Assembly: GCF_001680005.1 (NCBI RefSeq)
Contig: NC_033566.1
Span: 2,232,001 to 2,296,000 of the forward strand
Source: Plasmodium coatneyi
Taxonomy: Eukaryota; Apicomplexa; Aconoidasida; Haemosporida; Plasmodiidae
Direction of reading: 5' to 3'
Length of the DNA: 64,000 nt
Shown: positions 36,272 through 48,134 of the stretch, in pieces
Numbering within the stretch: the first letter of the stretch is position 1
Layout of the letters: each line of letters opens with the position of its first letter
Notes under the pieces: model-generated
Database searches by the model: none
Told to the model about the DNA's origin: nothing
The model's input: the letters and a program-made list of their open reading frames with translations, nothing else
Program-made: the position numbers and the translations under genes

Positions 36272-39200
36272 TCAACTTTGAACCCGTTCCTTAGGAACAA
36301 AGTCTTCTTCCCTAAAACCGGAATCTGAACTTGGAACCTGTTCCAAAGGAATCTCTTCCTTAGGAACATTTTCTTCTTTTATGAACTCAAGACCCATAAA
36401 TTCTTCAACAATGATTTTAAGGAAGTCTTCTTTCATAAAGTCAGTATCCCCCCTTTGACATTCGTCTAAGACTTCTAAATGAATATCAATAATCATCCGG
36501 CGAAGTACACCACGACGACGACCAGAACGACCATCAGCGCGTTTTTTCCTCCTTTTTATAGGCGTTGAACGAGGTTTGCGTTCCTTCACAATGTAATATT
36601 CACGTGGACCATCCTGCTGTTCCACATGGTCAACCATCTGCTGTTCTAAGGAGGGACCATGTACTTTATAAGCCCTTCTGTAACGTTTTCTTGTCTTACG
36701 AAGCATTCCAAAGTACTGAACAAAAAAAAAAAAAAAAAAGGAAAAAAAATGTTTCTTAAGAAGGGATGAAATATTATTTTAAAGAGCAGGAAGTACTACT
36801 TTTACCCTAAAATGCGAAATCCTATACACACACTCCTAAAATGTGAAATCTTACACATACACCCCTAAAATGCAAAATCCTACACATACACACCCGTAAA
36901 ATGCAAAGTCCTACACATACACCCTAAAATGCGAAATCCTAAACACATACCCACTGATTTATTCACCTTGATTTTTTTTTTTTTCCCCCTTTTCCTTTAC
37001 TCTTTTTTCTTTTTTTTCTTATATTAATGTTTTTATTTTTATTCTTCTCCTTTCTTTTTTTTTTTTTTTTTTCTCTTTTTTTTCTTTTTCTTCTTTTGTG
37101 TGTTCTTTTACCTTCCAAAGGAGATAACTCATAACAAGGATACCAGTCACCGATGGAATTAAAGGAAGGTATGGGGTAGGGAGGTCAATCTTGTCAGTGA
37201 GTGAGGCAGCAGTAGGGGTGACTTCGGCATCATTCCCTTGTCCACCTGCCCCTAATTGTTCTGTTCCTGATGAGGAAGAACTACTGCTGCTGGAGGTGGA
37301 AGCACCCTGGTCGCTGCCCTTAGGAAGGGCTGGTTCATCTTCGTGGGTTGCTTCTTCCTTACTCTCGCCCTGGGTGTCTCGTGTGTCTTGTTGCTCAGGG
37401 GCCTTTGTATCTAAGAATTGAGTAAAATAATCAAGGAACGTTGATTTCAGTGGGATCATAGGAGGGGGTGATATGCCAGATTTAGTAATTTGAACAATGG
37501 CAATGGCAGTGGAAGTTATGGTGGAAGTGACCGACCCCATCAAGATGGGATATTGTAATAATTAATGAAAATAAAGGTAACAGTGTCCAGTTCCTGTGGA
37601 GAAGGTGTGTGCCTTTACCTGATGTACTTGTTTGATCAGGGTTCTCCGACGCTGTTTCTGACTCTGCTTCCTCCTCCTCCTCGTCGTCTTCGACGACGTC
37701 GTCCAGTTCGCCTTCTTCCCGAGGAGGATCTTCTTCTCGAGGAGGAACTTTCTCCCTAGAGACAGTTTCCTCCTGTGGTTCTATTTTCTTCTTTGTCTCG
37801 TCCGTTTCACTTGATATAGACTTCCCCCTTTCCTCTTCCTCTTCCACTCCCCCTCCGTCTTCCTGTTTTAATCCTTCCTCAATTTTGTGCACAATTTCAT
37901 CCACGTTATTTTTGTTGTCATTACTACTGATAATTCTGTCCTCCTCATCTTCATCCACTCGTGCTTTGATTGGATCCTCCGGCACACGGATCCGATATTC
38001 CCATTTATCGTTTTCGCACCATTCTTTCTTAGTTAATCCTTTCATCATAGTATGCAACGTACTTTTGGAAAATAGTTCGTGCGCTTCACCTACCGTATAC
38101 CTTCTGTCTCCAACAGGAATCTTAAATGCAGAATCATAAGCACATTCCTCATACTTCTCACCTTTGCTAATAAAGTCCTTCCTTACACCATTCGCCCCCT
38201 TAAGGACATATTCTATAACATTACTAGGAACACAGAACCAGTGCATATACCACATCCATGCTTTTAATAAATCACATAAGGGAATATTTTTCACTTTCTT
38301 CTCACATGGTGTTTGTCCCTTTTTGTTTTTATATTCCTTTGGAACGCCTGTAACTAGCATTATGTTTTTCATCATAACTTCACAAAATGGTACATACTTG
38401 CCCATACCGGTACCAAGCTCTCCTTCCAAGCTTTCACATAAGATTAGTAGAGTTTTTAACTCTTCATAGTTCTCTTTGTCATCATCATTTACATCTTTCG
38501 AAAATAGTGGGAACCATTCAGTAAGAGTGGCTGTAAGGAAGGAAGGTGGTGTTAGTGGTGGTAGATGGAAGGAAGGCGTGTTAAGGGTGGTCGGTGGGTT
38601 GTTAGATGGTAGGTGGGTTGTTAGGGTGGTGGGTGGAAGGAAGCTTTTTAGGGGTGTAAGGGGGGCGGTTGGTGGGTTGTTAGGTTGTTGGTAGGATGGA
38701 AGGAAGGTTGTTATGGGTGGTTGGTGGAAGTAAAGTTGTTAGGGTGGTTGTAGGGTGGAAGGAAGGTTGTTAGAGTGGATCGAAGGATGATTGTTAGTGT
38801 GGGATGAAAGGAAAGGAATGTTCAAGGAGGAGGGAAGGAAAGGAGGGTCTAAGGGGGATGGAAGGAAAGGAGGGTCTAAAAACGAAGGAAGTGTATAAGG
38901 AAGAGGAAGGAAAGTGGCGTCTAAGGAAGGGAAGGTAGGGGTCTAAGGAGGAGGAAGGTAGTCTAAGGAAGGAAGGTGCACTAAGGAAGGAATGAAGGAA
39001 AGAGAAGGAAAGAAGGAATAAAAAGAATAAGGAATAAGGAAAGGAAGGGGTCTAAGGAGGGAAGGATGATGATGGAAGAATACGTTAGTAACTGTTCATT
39101 CTCCTTTCCTTGTTCGCGGGTTTTTTCTTTGTATAACCTGTTCCAGAGGTGGAGTTGGGTTTGGAAGGTGGATATATGTCTCCCAGTGCTTCTTGTATTT

Positions 39201-40503
39201 TTTTGTCGCTATTGAATTTCTCTTTTAATTTCTCCCTAACTTGTTCTTTTCCCATTTTACAGTCTGAATAATTCTGTTGTTGGCACTCAAAACAAGTAGG
39301 ATCTTTCTTGCATACGGTTCCTTTAATTTCTTTACTGACCTTAAAGGCTTGTTCTATGCCTGCCTCTATGCTTATCCTCTGGGTACAAGATTTTTCCTTA
39401 TCCTTCAATTTCCTTATGAGTTCATTTAATATGATACATGCCGCAGTGGCCCTGAAATTTCTATTATTTATATTGGCCTGATCACCCTTTTTGCTCGTGT
39501 CCACGTTTATTTCGTATATATGCTTTAATCCTGCAGTGATGAGCATACACGCGTTCCTATCTGCCTCTGTCCATGTGGTGCCTGGGTCCTTAGGGTTTTT
39601 ACAATAGGTTTCTTCCATACTTGCTTTATAGTTAGATATGTCTTTAGAGAGTGGCTCGACCATTTGCAGGATTTCCTTCCACACTGTTTTCTGCCCATAA
39701 AGAAGAAGGAAAGATGGAACATGTGTATATATCCTCCCGACTTGCACGGAAGGTTCGCTCATTCTTCGTTTCAATAATATACATTTCTTTATGTCCATTT
39801 GTGCTGCCTCAGATCATAATGAACGGTAACTATCCTTACCCAGTCTTTTTCTTTCTTTCCCTTGTCCTTATGCCAGTTATCTATAAGAGTCCTTAAGCGT
39901 TGTTGTAAGTCACTGTTTGTACAAGTAACTTCTGTAAAAAAAGGGGGTCAAAAAGTGGGAGGTAGGAATAAATAGTACTAAGGTAATGAAATAATGGTAA
40001 AATGGTGGTACAGTGGGGCGGTTATCCCCCCCCTTCCACCATCTCCCCCTTTATGGTGGTGGTGGTGATAGGTGGAAGGAAGGTTGTGGTGGTTGAGGAA
40101 GTCCCACTTCCATTGAATACCAAAAGTACACCATCTTTACCTTGCCTATAGGGAGGAAGGAAAAAAAAAAAAAGTATATTATCTCTCTCACTTTTTTCCT
40201 TTTTTTTTTTTCCTACAACTACTTTTTAAAGCATATATAAATATATAAGTAATGGTAACCATACCCTTCACTTGGAACAGGTACTCTTATTACTCCATCG
40301 TGATTTGGACCGAGAATTAGTAAAACTTCTCTCTTCTTACGTCCAAGAACTTTGTTAGGCTCATTGTTTGTTTCAGCTTTTGCACTTCGTGCACGACGTG
40401 CACCACGCGGACCACGTGCACGATTACCATCTCCCGCTTCCTCCTCTACCTTTGTATGGTCTTGTTCATATTCACTCGTCTTCTGTGGAGCCATTTTTAC
40501 CAT
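36272..40503 (-). CDS. SICAvar: SICAvar-type variant antigen, short form, seven exons
   Basis: Exons complement(40265-40503, 40108-40145, 39840-39931, 39138-39690, 37619-38530, 37112-37410, 36272-36715), about 858 residues; phases 2,1,0,1,1,0 are consistent. Exon 1 starts MVKMAPQKTSEYEQDHTKV. The ectodomain has LQQRLRTLIDNWHKDK, a Cys-rich exon 4 (CFECQQQNYSDCKMGKEQV) and a large exon 5 (FCEVMMKNIMLVTGV) ending in a very acidic Glu/Asp-rich stretch. Exon 6 has a Ser-rich linker and the membrane helix (about 688-709, SYLLWK). Exon 7 is the basic cytoplasmic domain (YFGMLRKTRKRYRRAYK; MIIDIHLEVLDECQRGD). It differs from SICAvar-1 by an extra intron splitting the region matching SICAvar-1 exon 2; that intron holds the GGTGG interspersed repeat. 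Surface antigen of infected red cells by family. Confidence 0.85.
36800..36960. repeat. ~28-bp satellite in the last SICAvar-2 intron
   Basis: Five to six units of CCTAAAATGCGAAATCCTAC + ACATACACCC, the same satellite as at 16262-16500. Confidence 0.85.
38540..39075. repeat. G-rich and purine interspersed repeat in SICAvar-2 intron 4
   Basis: GGTGGTTGGTGGGTTGTTAGG / GGAAGGAAGGTTGTTAGGGG units (38540-38800), then GGAAGGAAAGGAGGGTCTAA units (38800-39070). C/T-rich on the gene's sense strand. Confidence 0.8.
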
Positions 40504-40878
40504 TTTTTATCTCACTACCACTATTTATACACAATGGAATCGTTACTTGATAAATGGAAAATAGTATTTCACTAAGTACCTACATGTGTGTACAACACAA
40601 CGTATATACATTCATTGATTACGTCCTATTCTTCTGAGAATACTTTTTTCTTTCCTTCTTTTTTTTTTTTTTTTTCTTCTTCTTCTTCTTCTTCCTAAAG
40701 GAAGAGAAAGCAACCTTCCTTCCACCCCTAAGACCCCTTCAAACCACCTACCACCCCAAAAACCCCTAACAACATTCCTTCCCTAAGGAAGTACCTTCCT
40801 TCTACCAACCAGCCCAATAACCTTCCCTTCCTCCCTCCACCCTAAGAATCATCCTTCCACCCACATACTACCCCTAAG

Positions 40879-40894
40879 TACACCTCCCTGCACA
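40879..40894 (-). promoter_or_regulatory. SPE2-like site, one mismatch (TACACC-TCCC-TGCACA)
   Basis: The first half-site has A for G and the second is intact. About 0.4 kb upstream of the SICAvar-2 start. Confidence 0.4.
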
Positions 40895-41176
40895 CTTTCC
40901 TCCCTTCCTTTTTTTTTTCTTTTTTTTTTATTTTCTTTGTTTTTTATTTTTTTTTTTTTTCCTTTTTTTTTCTTCTTTTTTTCTTTTATTTTTTTTTATA
41001 CTTTTTTTATTTTTTCTTCTTTAAAAAAAAAAAAGTGCAAACTTCCCTTCACCCTAAAATGCATATTTGCACACTTCCCCTAAGCATACTTACTTCCTTC
41101 AACCGTAACACTCCCTTACAGTTGACCCCCCCAATAACATTCCTTACACCTTCCCTCCACCACTAACATACCTAAG

Positions 41177-41192
41177 TGCACCTTCCTGCACA
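41177..41192 (-). promoter_or_regulatory. SPE2-like site TGCACC-TTCC-TGCACA
   Basis: Exact TGCACN-N4-TGCACN, about 0.7 kb upstream of SICAvar-2, in the context CCTAAG...CTTTCGTCAACA. Confidence 0.55.
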
Positions 41193-41224
41193 CTTTCGTC
41201 AACAACATTTCTTTCACCCCTAAG

Positions 41225-41240
41225 TGCACCCTCTTGTACA
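41225..41240 (-). promoter_or_regulatory. SPE2-like site, one mismatch (TGCACC-CTCT-TGTACA)
   Basis: The second half-site has T for C. It lies 48 bases from the exact copy at 41177 in the same phase-like context. Confidence 0.4.
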
Positions 41241-41535
41241 CTTAACACCTTCCACTCCCTAACAATCTAACACAACCTTCCTTCCACCACCCCTAACAAC
41301 CTTCCTTCCACCACCCCTAACAACCTTCCTTCCACCACCCCTAACAACCTTCCTTCCTTACACCTTAAATCTTCCTTCTTCTGTTTTTCTTCCTTAAACC
41401 TTCCTTTTTTACACCTTCCTTCTTTAATATTCTTTTTTTCTTTAAATCTTCCTTTTTTACACTTCTTCTTCTTTTATTCCTTAAACCTTTTTTATACCTA
41501 AACCTTTTTTTTTTTTTTTTCTTGTTTTTTTTTTA

Positions 41536-41552
41536 TACACCCTTCAGGTGTA
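41536..41552. promoter_or_regulatory. Conserved small hairpin upstream of SICAvar-2
   Basis: TACACC-CTTCA-GGTGTA inverted repeat, equivalent to 19878-19890, both preceded by a long T tract and followed by C-rich sequence. Confidence 0.4.
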
Positions 41553-41889
41553 CTTCCCCCCAAGGGGTAACATACACTCCTCATTCCTTCACCACCTTCC
41601 TTAGACCCTTGCCTCCCCTAACAACCCACCTACCACCAACCTAAAAACTTTCCTTCCATCCTACCACCGCCCCTAACAACCTTCTTTCCCTTCCTTCTAA
41701 CGCTTTAATAAGTGCGTATTTTATACCTTTTTAAAAAAAAATAAAATTATATAAGTTCGCACTCAAAATTTTTATTATTTTAATTTAGATACAATGGTCG
41801 ATATAAAGTATTTAAAGTAAAAATGAATTATGCCTTTGCATATATAAGGGGACTATAGAATTCCTTTTTTTAGTTGTAGGTGTATAGTG

Positions 41890-42240
41890 CAAGGGTGGTG
41901 TAAGAGGGGGTGCACTCAGGGCGTCTTGGGGTTGTTAGGTGGAAGGAATGTTGTTAGGGGTGGTGGTAGCTGGAAAGAAGGTTGTTAGGGGTGGTTGTTC
42001 TTAGGTTGTTGGTGAGTTGTTAGGTGGTAGGTGATGGAAGGAAAATTGTTAGAGTGGTAGGTGGAAGGGAAGGTTGTTAGGGGTGTTAGAATGAAAGGTT
42101 GTTAGGTGGTTTGTTAGGGGGTTGTTAGTGTGGTGGTAGGTGGGTTGTTTGGGTGGTGTTAGTTGTTAGAGAGTGTGTGGTGATGGTGGTATTATTATTA
42201 GAGTGTGTGGTGTGGTGTATTATTATTAGTGTTCTTTTGG
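41890..42240. repeat. G-rich interspersed repeat
   Basis: GGAAGGTTGTTAGGGGTGGT and GGTAGGTGGGTTGTT units in the 3' flank of the minus-strand KIR at 42333, ending in GAGTGTGTGGTG repeats. Confidence 0.75.
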
Positions 42241-42332
42241 GGGGGTGGGAAATTGTATATCGTGTATAATTAATGAAAAAAAGGAGGACATTACATACGA
42301 ACATGTGTTACATTCCAATGTGATGTTACATT

Positions 42333-43713
42333 TCACATACGTTGATAACGTATATTTCTATGTTGTACTTTTCCATTGTTCCTTCCTCGTGGTTCATTAT
42401 ATACAGTAGAACCATCTGTCAAATCTGCTATAGTGGAAGTGTCTGCTACTGTTGTATATAGTGTGGAAGAATCTTCTGTAGGTGTGTCGAATTCATGTTT
42501 TATTGATCTTCTTTTCTTTCTTCTATTGTTATTTCTGTTGCTCCTGCCTCCAAAGGAGTCACGTATCCAAGAAGGTAAAAGATTATACTAAATAAAGAGA
42601 TGGGAGGGTGGGTGGAAGTGATGTTAGGGGTGTAAGGATGTATGTACACATATATACATATATGTAGACATACATATATATGCACATACATGTATATGTA
42701 TATATATATGTATATATGTAGTTGTATGTATGTATATATAGTGGTAATTATAATTGTTGTAATTATGTTAATTATGTTAATTACTTTACTTTATATAAAA
42801 AGAAGACGGCGATTGTAGGAAGGCCTACTGTGGCGACCAATGCAGAAGGAACTGCAATGGAAGCAGTACCAGTTCCTTCGACAGCGGAGTCCGCTGTGTG
42901 TAGAATTGCTTTTTTCTGGTCTGTTAATTCACATTTCAATTGTAATTCCTGCTCACTTTTGTAATTTCCATATTTTGTGGTGAATGCTGTATGCCATTCC
43001 TTCATAGTCTTTTCCTTACAGTCGTTCTTTAATTTTTCATAGGCTTTCTCTATGTCCCTTAGATGTTCGTAATAATTTTGAGTACATTTTTTTCCTCCTC
43101 CTTCTAATTGTTCTTTCAGGTCTTTTTCATCCTTCTTATAATCAAATACTGTTTTCAGGGCGCCGAAGACTTCCTTACTATTAGAAGTGTATAAAACTTC
43201 ACACTTTTTCTTTCTCTCCTGTATTTCCATTTTCGTCCAAAAAATATTCATAGCTGTTCCAAACTCGAAATCAAGCAATCCCTCAGGCAACATATCCCCT
43301 AGCCAATAATAAAAATAATAGCACCATCCTCCGTTCTTACGTGTATTCTCATCCATTTCATATATATAACAAAATGCCTTTACAATTCTATTAACATCCT
43401 CATTATCCGTAATATAACTTTTTAATTTACTCTCCAATTCACTCCAGCACCCTGTATTTTCATAACTTTCAGCCTTCTCATTTAACTCCTTATACATTTG
43501 TACTGAAGGCAAATTTTCCAAAAGTTCATCCTATGAATGTAAATAGCGAAGAATATGTATGTTCATATACCCACCATACAACATACAGTACTCTATATAA
43601 AATGCTGTATGTTTAGTATGCAATTATTCACACTGAATAATAGAAGAAAGGAAGGGGGGGGAGTTGGGGTGTGAACGAACCGTTAATATTGCTGTTGCGG
43701 GTGATGGCGCCAT
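42333..43713 (-). CDS. kir: KIR/pir-family variant antigen, three exons
   Basis: Exons complement(43681-43713, 42790-43530, 42333-42587), phase 0, about 342 residues. Exon 1 is 11 codons (MAPSPATAILT). Exon 2 starts DELLENLPSVQMYKELNEKA, with the block WCYYFYYWLGDMLPEGL and a membrane segment (about 237-256) ending FFLYK. Exon 3 starts YNLLPSWIRDSFGGR and ends NIRYQRM. It is paralogous to the gene at 8051-9506 over exons 1-2 and the 5' flank, including a poly-G patch (GGAAGGGGGGG) followed by GAGTTGGGGTGTGAACGAAC at the exon 1 donor. It diverges from the KIR at 48135 across 4.4 kb. Confidence 0.87.
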
Positions 43714-46700
43714 TTCGTTCACATTTTATGCACATTTATGTAAACAATAAGTTCATGTTAGAAATGTGTGCTGTTTTCCTTTACATATATATATATGTTT
43801 ATATGTGTTCATCTACCATATATGTGTGCTGGAATATTTATTTTTTCTCCCGTATGATTATGTGCATATGGGAGTTTTTAACATTTCTCCATTTTAATGT
43901 ATACACACGTTGCTCACTTCTTGCAAACAATAGTGTAATACATTATTATTCATTATATATATCAAATGGTCATAACATTATATATAGTTTAGGTGAAAAA
44001 AAAAAAAAAGGAACAAATGTGCTGTACTGGAATAATAAAATAGAAGAAGGGGGAGGAAGAACGTACAAAATAAAAAAAAAAAAAAAAAAGGAAAAAGCCC
44101 GTTACATATATTCTTCGTTCTTTCATTGAACAGTTTATAAATGGTATAAATGATCGATTGGAAGCACTGTAGTACTATTATTACTTACACCATACAATTA
44201 TTCCTTCCTTATTATCTATATATAAGGGAAGCGTAATATTCCTTCCTCTTTTAAGTAGAAATTTTTGTGTACATGCACGCATTCCTCTTTTTTTTTTTTT
44301 TTTTTCTTTTCTTCCTTCTTCCATGATTATGACACAAGTAGTTCATCTCTATGGGAGATATGCACAACCTGCACGATTTGAGCAACCCCGACCTTCTTCC
44401 TTTTCTTTAGTGCACATTATATTGTACTTCATGAGTTAGTATATGTTCCTCTTCTTTCTTTTTTTTTTTTTTTTTTACCTTTATTTGTATATGTGCACAT
44501 GCTTATTAATATGTAATGAAGGAGGGGAAGGAGGAGCGTGCGTACACTTATGGAATAAATGAAAAAGGAAGGGATATAATGTACAGAGGAAGTTGCATTG
44601 AATTATGTATAGAAGGACAAATTTTTCTTTGGTGTACCTTTCATAATAATGCATTTTGTAGTATACTCTTCTTACGTGTTGTATTGAATTATTTGTACTT
44701 CCCAAGTTCCCATCAGCCATATTCCTGTCACACAGATAATTTATATAGGTACCTCTATATTTATGCCTACAAATATGTGCAGAAACCTTATTATATGCGT
44801 GGCATGAATTTTTTGCCTCCTCCCCCCCTTAAAATTCATTTAAGCTATTAAGGTATTCCTTTAGTTTAATTAAATTAGTATTAATTATATACATGTAAGT
44901 GAAATATACACTGCAGTTGTGCGTATTGGACGTTTCTCTCATATATGTAATTAGAACATGAATTAAATAAACTGAACGTCCCAGATTTCAATGACCATGC
45001 GTTCCCCAGTTTTCCATTCAAACTACATAGAGGACACCTCTGTTCCGTTCCATTCCATTCTATAATAAAGCATATGATGCTGGGGAAGTATATAATTACA
45101 TACTGAAGAAAAATTACGGGGAACCCCTTGCGGAACAATCCTTCCTAATTGTGAATGAAAGTGGAACTAGAATGGGGGGATGGAGAGAGGCTTTACCACT
45201 ATGAATAGGAATTCCTAATATGCATGGTAATATGCAGTAATTTGTACTAGTATGCAATGCGCCTATATATGTGTTGCTGTGGTCCATGGGCGGGGTCCGA
45301 CAATTGTGAGCTTATCCCTTCCAATTGGTGTGGGGAGGAAAGAAGACATTGCATTCATTCAATATTCTATGCGATGTTTCATGTGTTGTTCTACATGATG
45401 ATGTTCCATATGATGATGTTACATTCCAATGTGTTTGTACCATATTCGATGTTTTACATGTGCTACTTATAATGTTGGGCAGTAGTAGTAATAATGGTAG
45501 TAGTAAGTAGTATTAGTAGTATATTCTATTTTTTTTGCTTTTGCTATGTGAAGGGGTGGTGTGGTGGAAGGAAAGATTGTTAGGGGTGTTAGGATGGAAG
45601 GAGGGGGATCTAAGGAAGGAAGGTTTTTAGGTGGGCTTCTAGGTGGGCTGTTAGGTGTGTGGTAGGTGGTTGTTAGGGATGGTAGGGCTGGTTGGTGGTA
45701 GGTGGAAGGAAGGTTGTTAGGGGTGGTAGAATGAAAGTTCTGTTAGGGGTGTTAGAATGAAAGGTTGTTAGGTGATTTGTTAGGGGGTTGTTAGTGTGGT
45801 GGTAGGTGGGTTGTTAGGGTGTTGGTAGGTGAGTTGTTAGGGTGGTGGTAGGTAGGTTGTTAGGATGGTGGAAGGTGGGTTGTTGGGTGGATGGAAGGAT
45901 GGTACATCCTAAGGGAAGGAGGATTGTTAGGGGTGTTAGGGATGGAATGAAGTATGCTCAGGGGAAGTGTGCACGTGGATTCACTTAGGAGTGTTAGGGT
46001 GATTAGAAGGTGGAAATAAGGTTGTTAGGGGGGGATGGAAGGAAGGAGTGAAGGAAAGAGAAGAGGAGTTGTTAGGTGGTAGGTGGGTTGTTAGGCGGGT
46101 GGTAGGTGGAAGGGAAGGTTGTTAGGGGTGGTTGGTGCAAGGAAGGTTGTTAGGGTGGTGGTAGGTGTGGAAGGAAGGTTGTTACGTGTGGTAGGGTGGA
46201 AAGAAGTTTGTTAGGGTAATGGTTGTTGGGTTGTTAAGTGGTAGGGTGGTTGGTGGTTGATGGTTGGTGGAAGGAAGGTTGTTAGGGGTGGTAGAAGGAA
46301 GATTGTTAGGGTGGTGGAAGGAAGGTTGTGTTAGGTGGTTGGTGGAAGGAAGGTTGTGTTAGGTGGTTGGTGGAAGGAAGGTTGTAGTGGTGGGGAACAT
46401 CCTTCCCCTCCCTTTTACTTCCCCTTTTGGTGGAATAGGTGCAATAGTTATATATATAATTTGTCTACATATAGGTGTGGGTTCTATATATATAGATGTT
46501 GGTAAATTTCAATGAATGAGGAATGAAATAGAATAAAATGAGTTTCACACACATTTGCCTGTAGGAGTGAAAATTTAGGTGTCCGCATAAAGTGTACATA
46601 GCAGAAGGGGGGACAAATGATTCACTCCCATTATACATATGTCAGTTTGCACAGAGAATGCGCCCAAGGGGAGTGCACATGAAGGAAGTGTGGGTGTGTG

Positions 46701-48134
46701 CAGTCCTCCCCCCCGGAGTGTTATTACTGAACAATTCGGAAGGAGGAGGAAGTGCATGTGCACATGTACTTTCTTCCTTTCTACCCTTATTAAAATGCTC
46801 TATGGCGAAAATTTCCTCTTATGTAGCTATGTGCAGTATACCTTGTATTTGATACTATAATCATTATATGCACACATAAATGAGTGTACAAATACACTGG
46901 TTGTACATTACATTTGGAGGAAGTTCATCATAATATGAAAACATTGAACTACTACTCCCCCACCTCTTTTTCCCTTATATATATATATATTTCTTACTGT
47001 GAAATTACAATACTTATACTTAATACCAAATAAAAGAAAAATGAAAAAAAAGAAAAAAGCAAGGTTCACTAAATATATAAAAATATAATATGCGCACTTA
47101 ATATAGGGAAGGAGGGAGAGAAATGGATAATCCAAATAGCACCTCGTACACTACATATGAAACAGCTCCTTACAATGTACAAATCGAAAAGGAAAGAATA
47201 GGGAAGGAAAGGGCAACAAATTATTATAACAACAAACCGATCATAAAATGGAAGAGAGGATAGGGGTATGTTATAAAAAAAAAAGTGTGCTGTTAAGTGA
47301 AGGTATGCACATATTGTTGTACATGTAATTTCGTACAATTTTAGTCTTCCTGTGTATAATGTATTTATCTAATAAATGGAGTTATCTTTATGAGTATTAG
47401 TATATGTACACACTTTCTAAGAAAGAAGGGGGAGAGGGAATAAATGCTCTTACTATATGAATTGCATACAATATTTGTTCGAAGACGTTATATGTATGAA
47501 ACGCACACTTTTCATAATAATAATAAAACATACCTTAAGTGCGTCGTAATATATTCTAGAATTTTTTCTTTTTTTTTTTTTTCTTTGAAAAGGGGAAGAG
47601 AGTGTTGTTACGCTTTAATGTGCATAACAGCAAATGGAGAAAGCATATGTGAATAGTATCGTTAGTGCTACAAAGGAATCACCTATTAGTTAAATAGTAA
47701 AGTATATATAAGTAAAAATTATATGGGGAAGTTTAATTTTTCCTTCTGTATTTGCTTTCTTCCTATTCCTGTACTATTATTCCTGTACTAATTGATCTTC
47801 ATATATTTTGACTTAATTATATGCACACAGTGATCCTGATACATATATATACAGTTGGTTATCATTACTTGAAAAATTTTAAGTAACATATATATACTAC
47901 TGCTGAAGAAGGAAGAAAATAAAAGTTTCACACACTTCCAGGCCTACAATCACACACTTACCAGTCATACACTCACAATCCAATCATCATAGAACAAACA
48001 CCACAAACAGGCCAAATTCCCATATACTTTGCTATTTCACATATGTGAACAACACAAGACAACAACCACCTTCTTTTTTTAAAAGAAGAAGTTATATTAT
48101 ACAAAGAAGAAATATACACACATAAAAAAAAGAG
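43714..48134. other. Divergent intergenic spacer between KIR genes
   Basis: 4.4 kb without a supported gene. It carries A/T tracts (43995-44095), a more complex mid-region (44480-45500), a large G-rich repeat field (45555-46400), then AT-rich sequence. A degenerate SPE2-like site (TGTGCA-CGTG-GATTCA) is seen near 45977. The last 250 bases resemble the 5' flank of the KIR at 26247. Confidence 0.55.
45555..46400. repeat. Large G-rich interspersed repeat field
   Basis: More than 20 imperfect GGAAGGTTGTTAGGGGTGGT / GGTAGGTGGGTTGTTAGG units. It is the longest uninterrupted stretch of this family in the window, and the closely spaced G runs could form G-quadruplexes. Confidence 0.85.

Larger units (their letters stand above)
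40700..41700. repeat. C-rich interspersed repeat upstream of SICAvar-2
   Basis: Many CCACCCCTAACAACCTTCC units, including three near-perfect 26-base tandem copies at about 41280-41350, interrupted by poly-T tracts. Orientation relative to the neighbouring minus-strand genes is opposite to that of the intron copies. Confidence 0.8.
40504..42332. other. SICAvar-2 upstream region and KIR downstream region
   Basis: No gene. The first ~100 bases match the SICAvar-1 5' flank. There follow CTT microsatellite and poly-T tracts, C-rich CTAACAACCTTCCTTCCACC repeats (40700-41700) with three SPE2-like sites, a small hairpin (41536-41552), then AT-rich sequence. G-rich repeat (41890-42240) borders the KIR at 42333. 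Confidence 0.65.

Noticed and set aside
41050..41075. Additional SPE2-like site (TGCATA-TT-TGCACA)
   Set aside because: The spacing is 2 instead of 4 and the first half-site is altered, so it was not counted.
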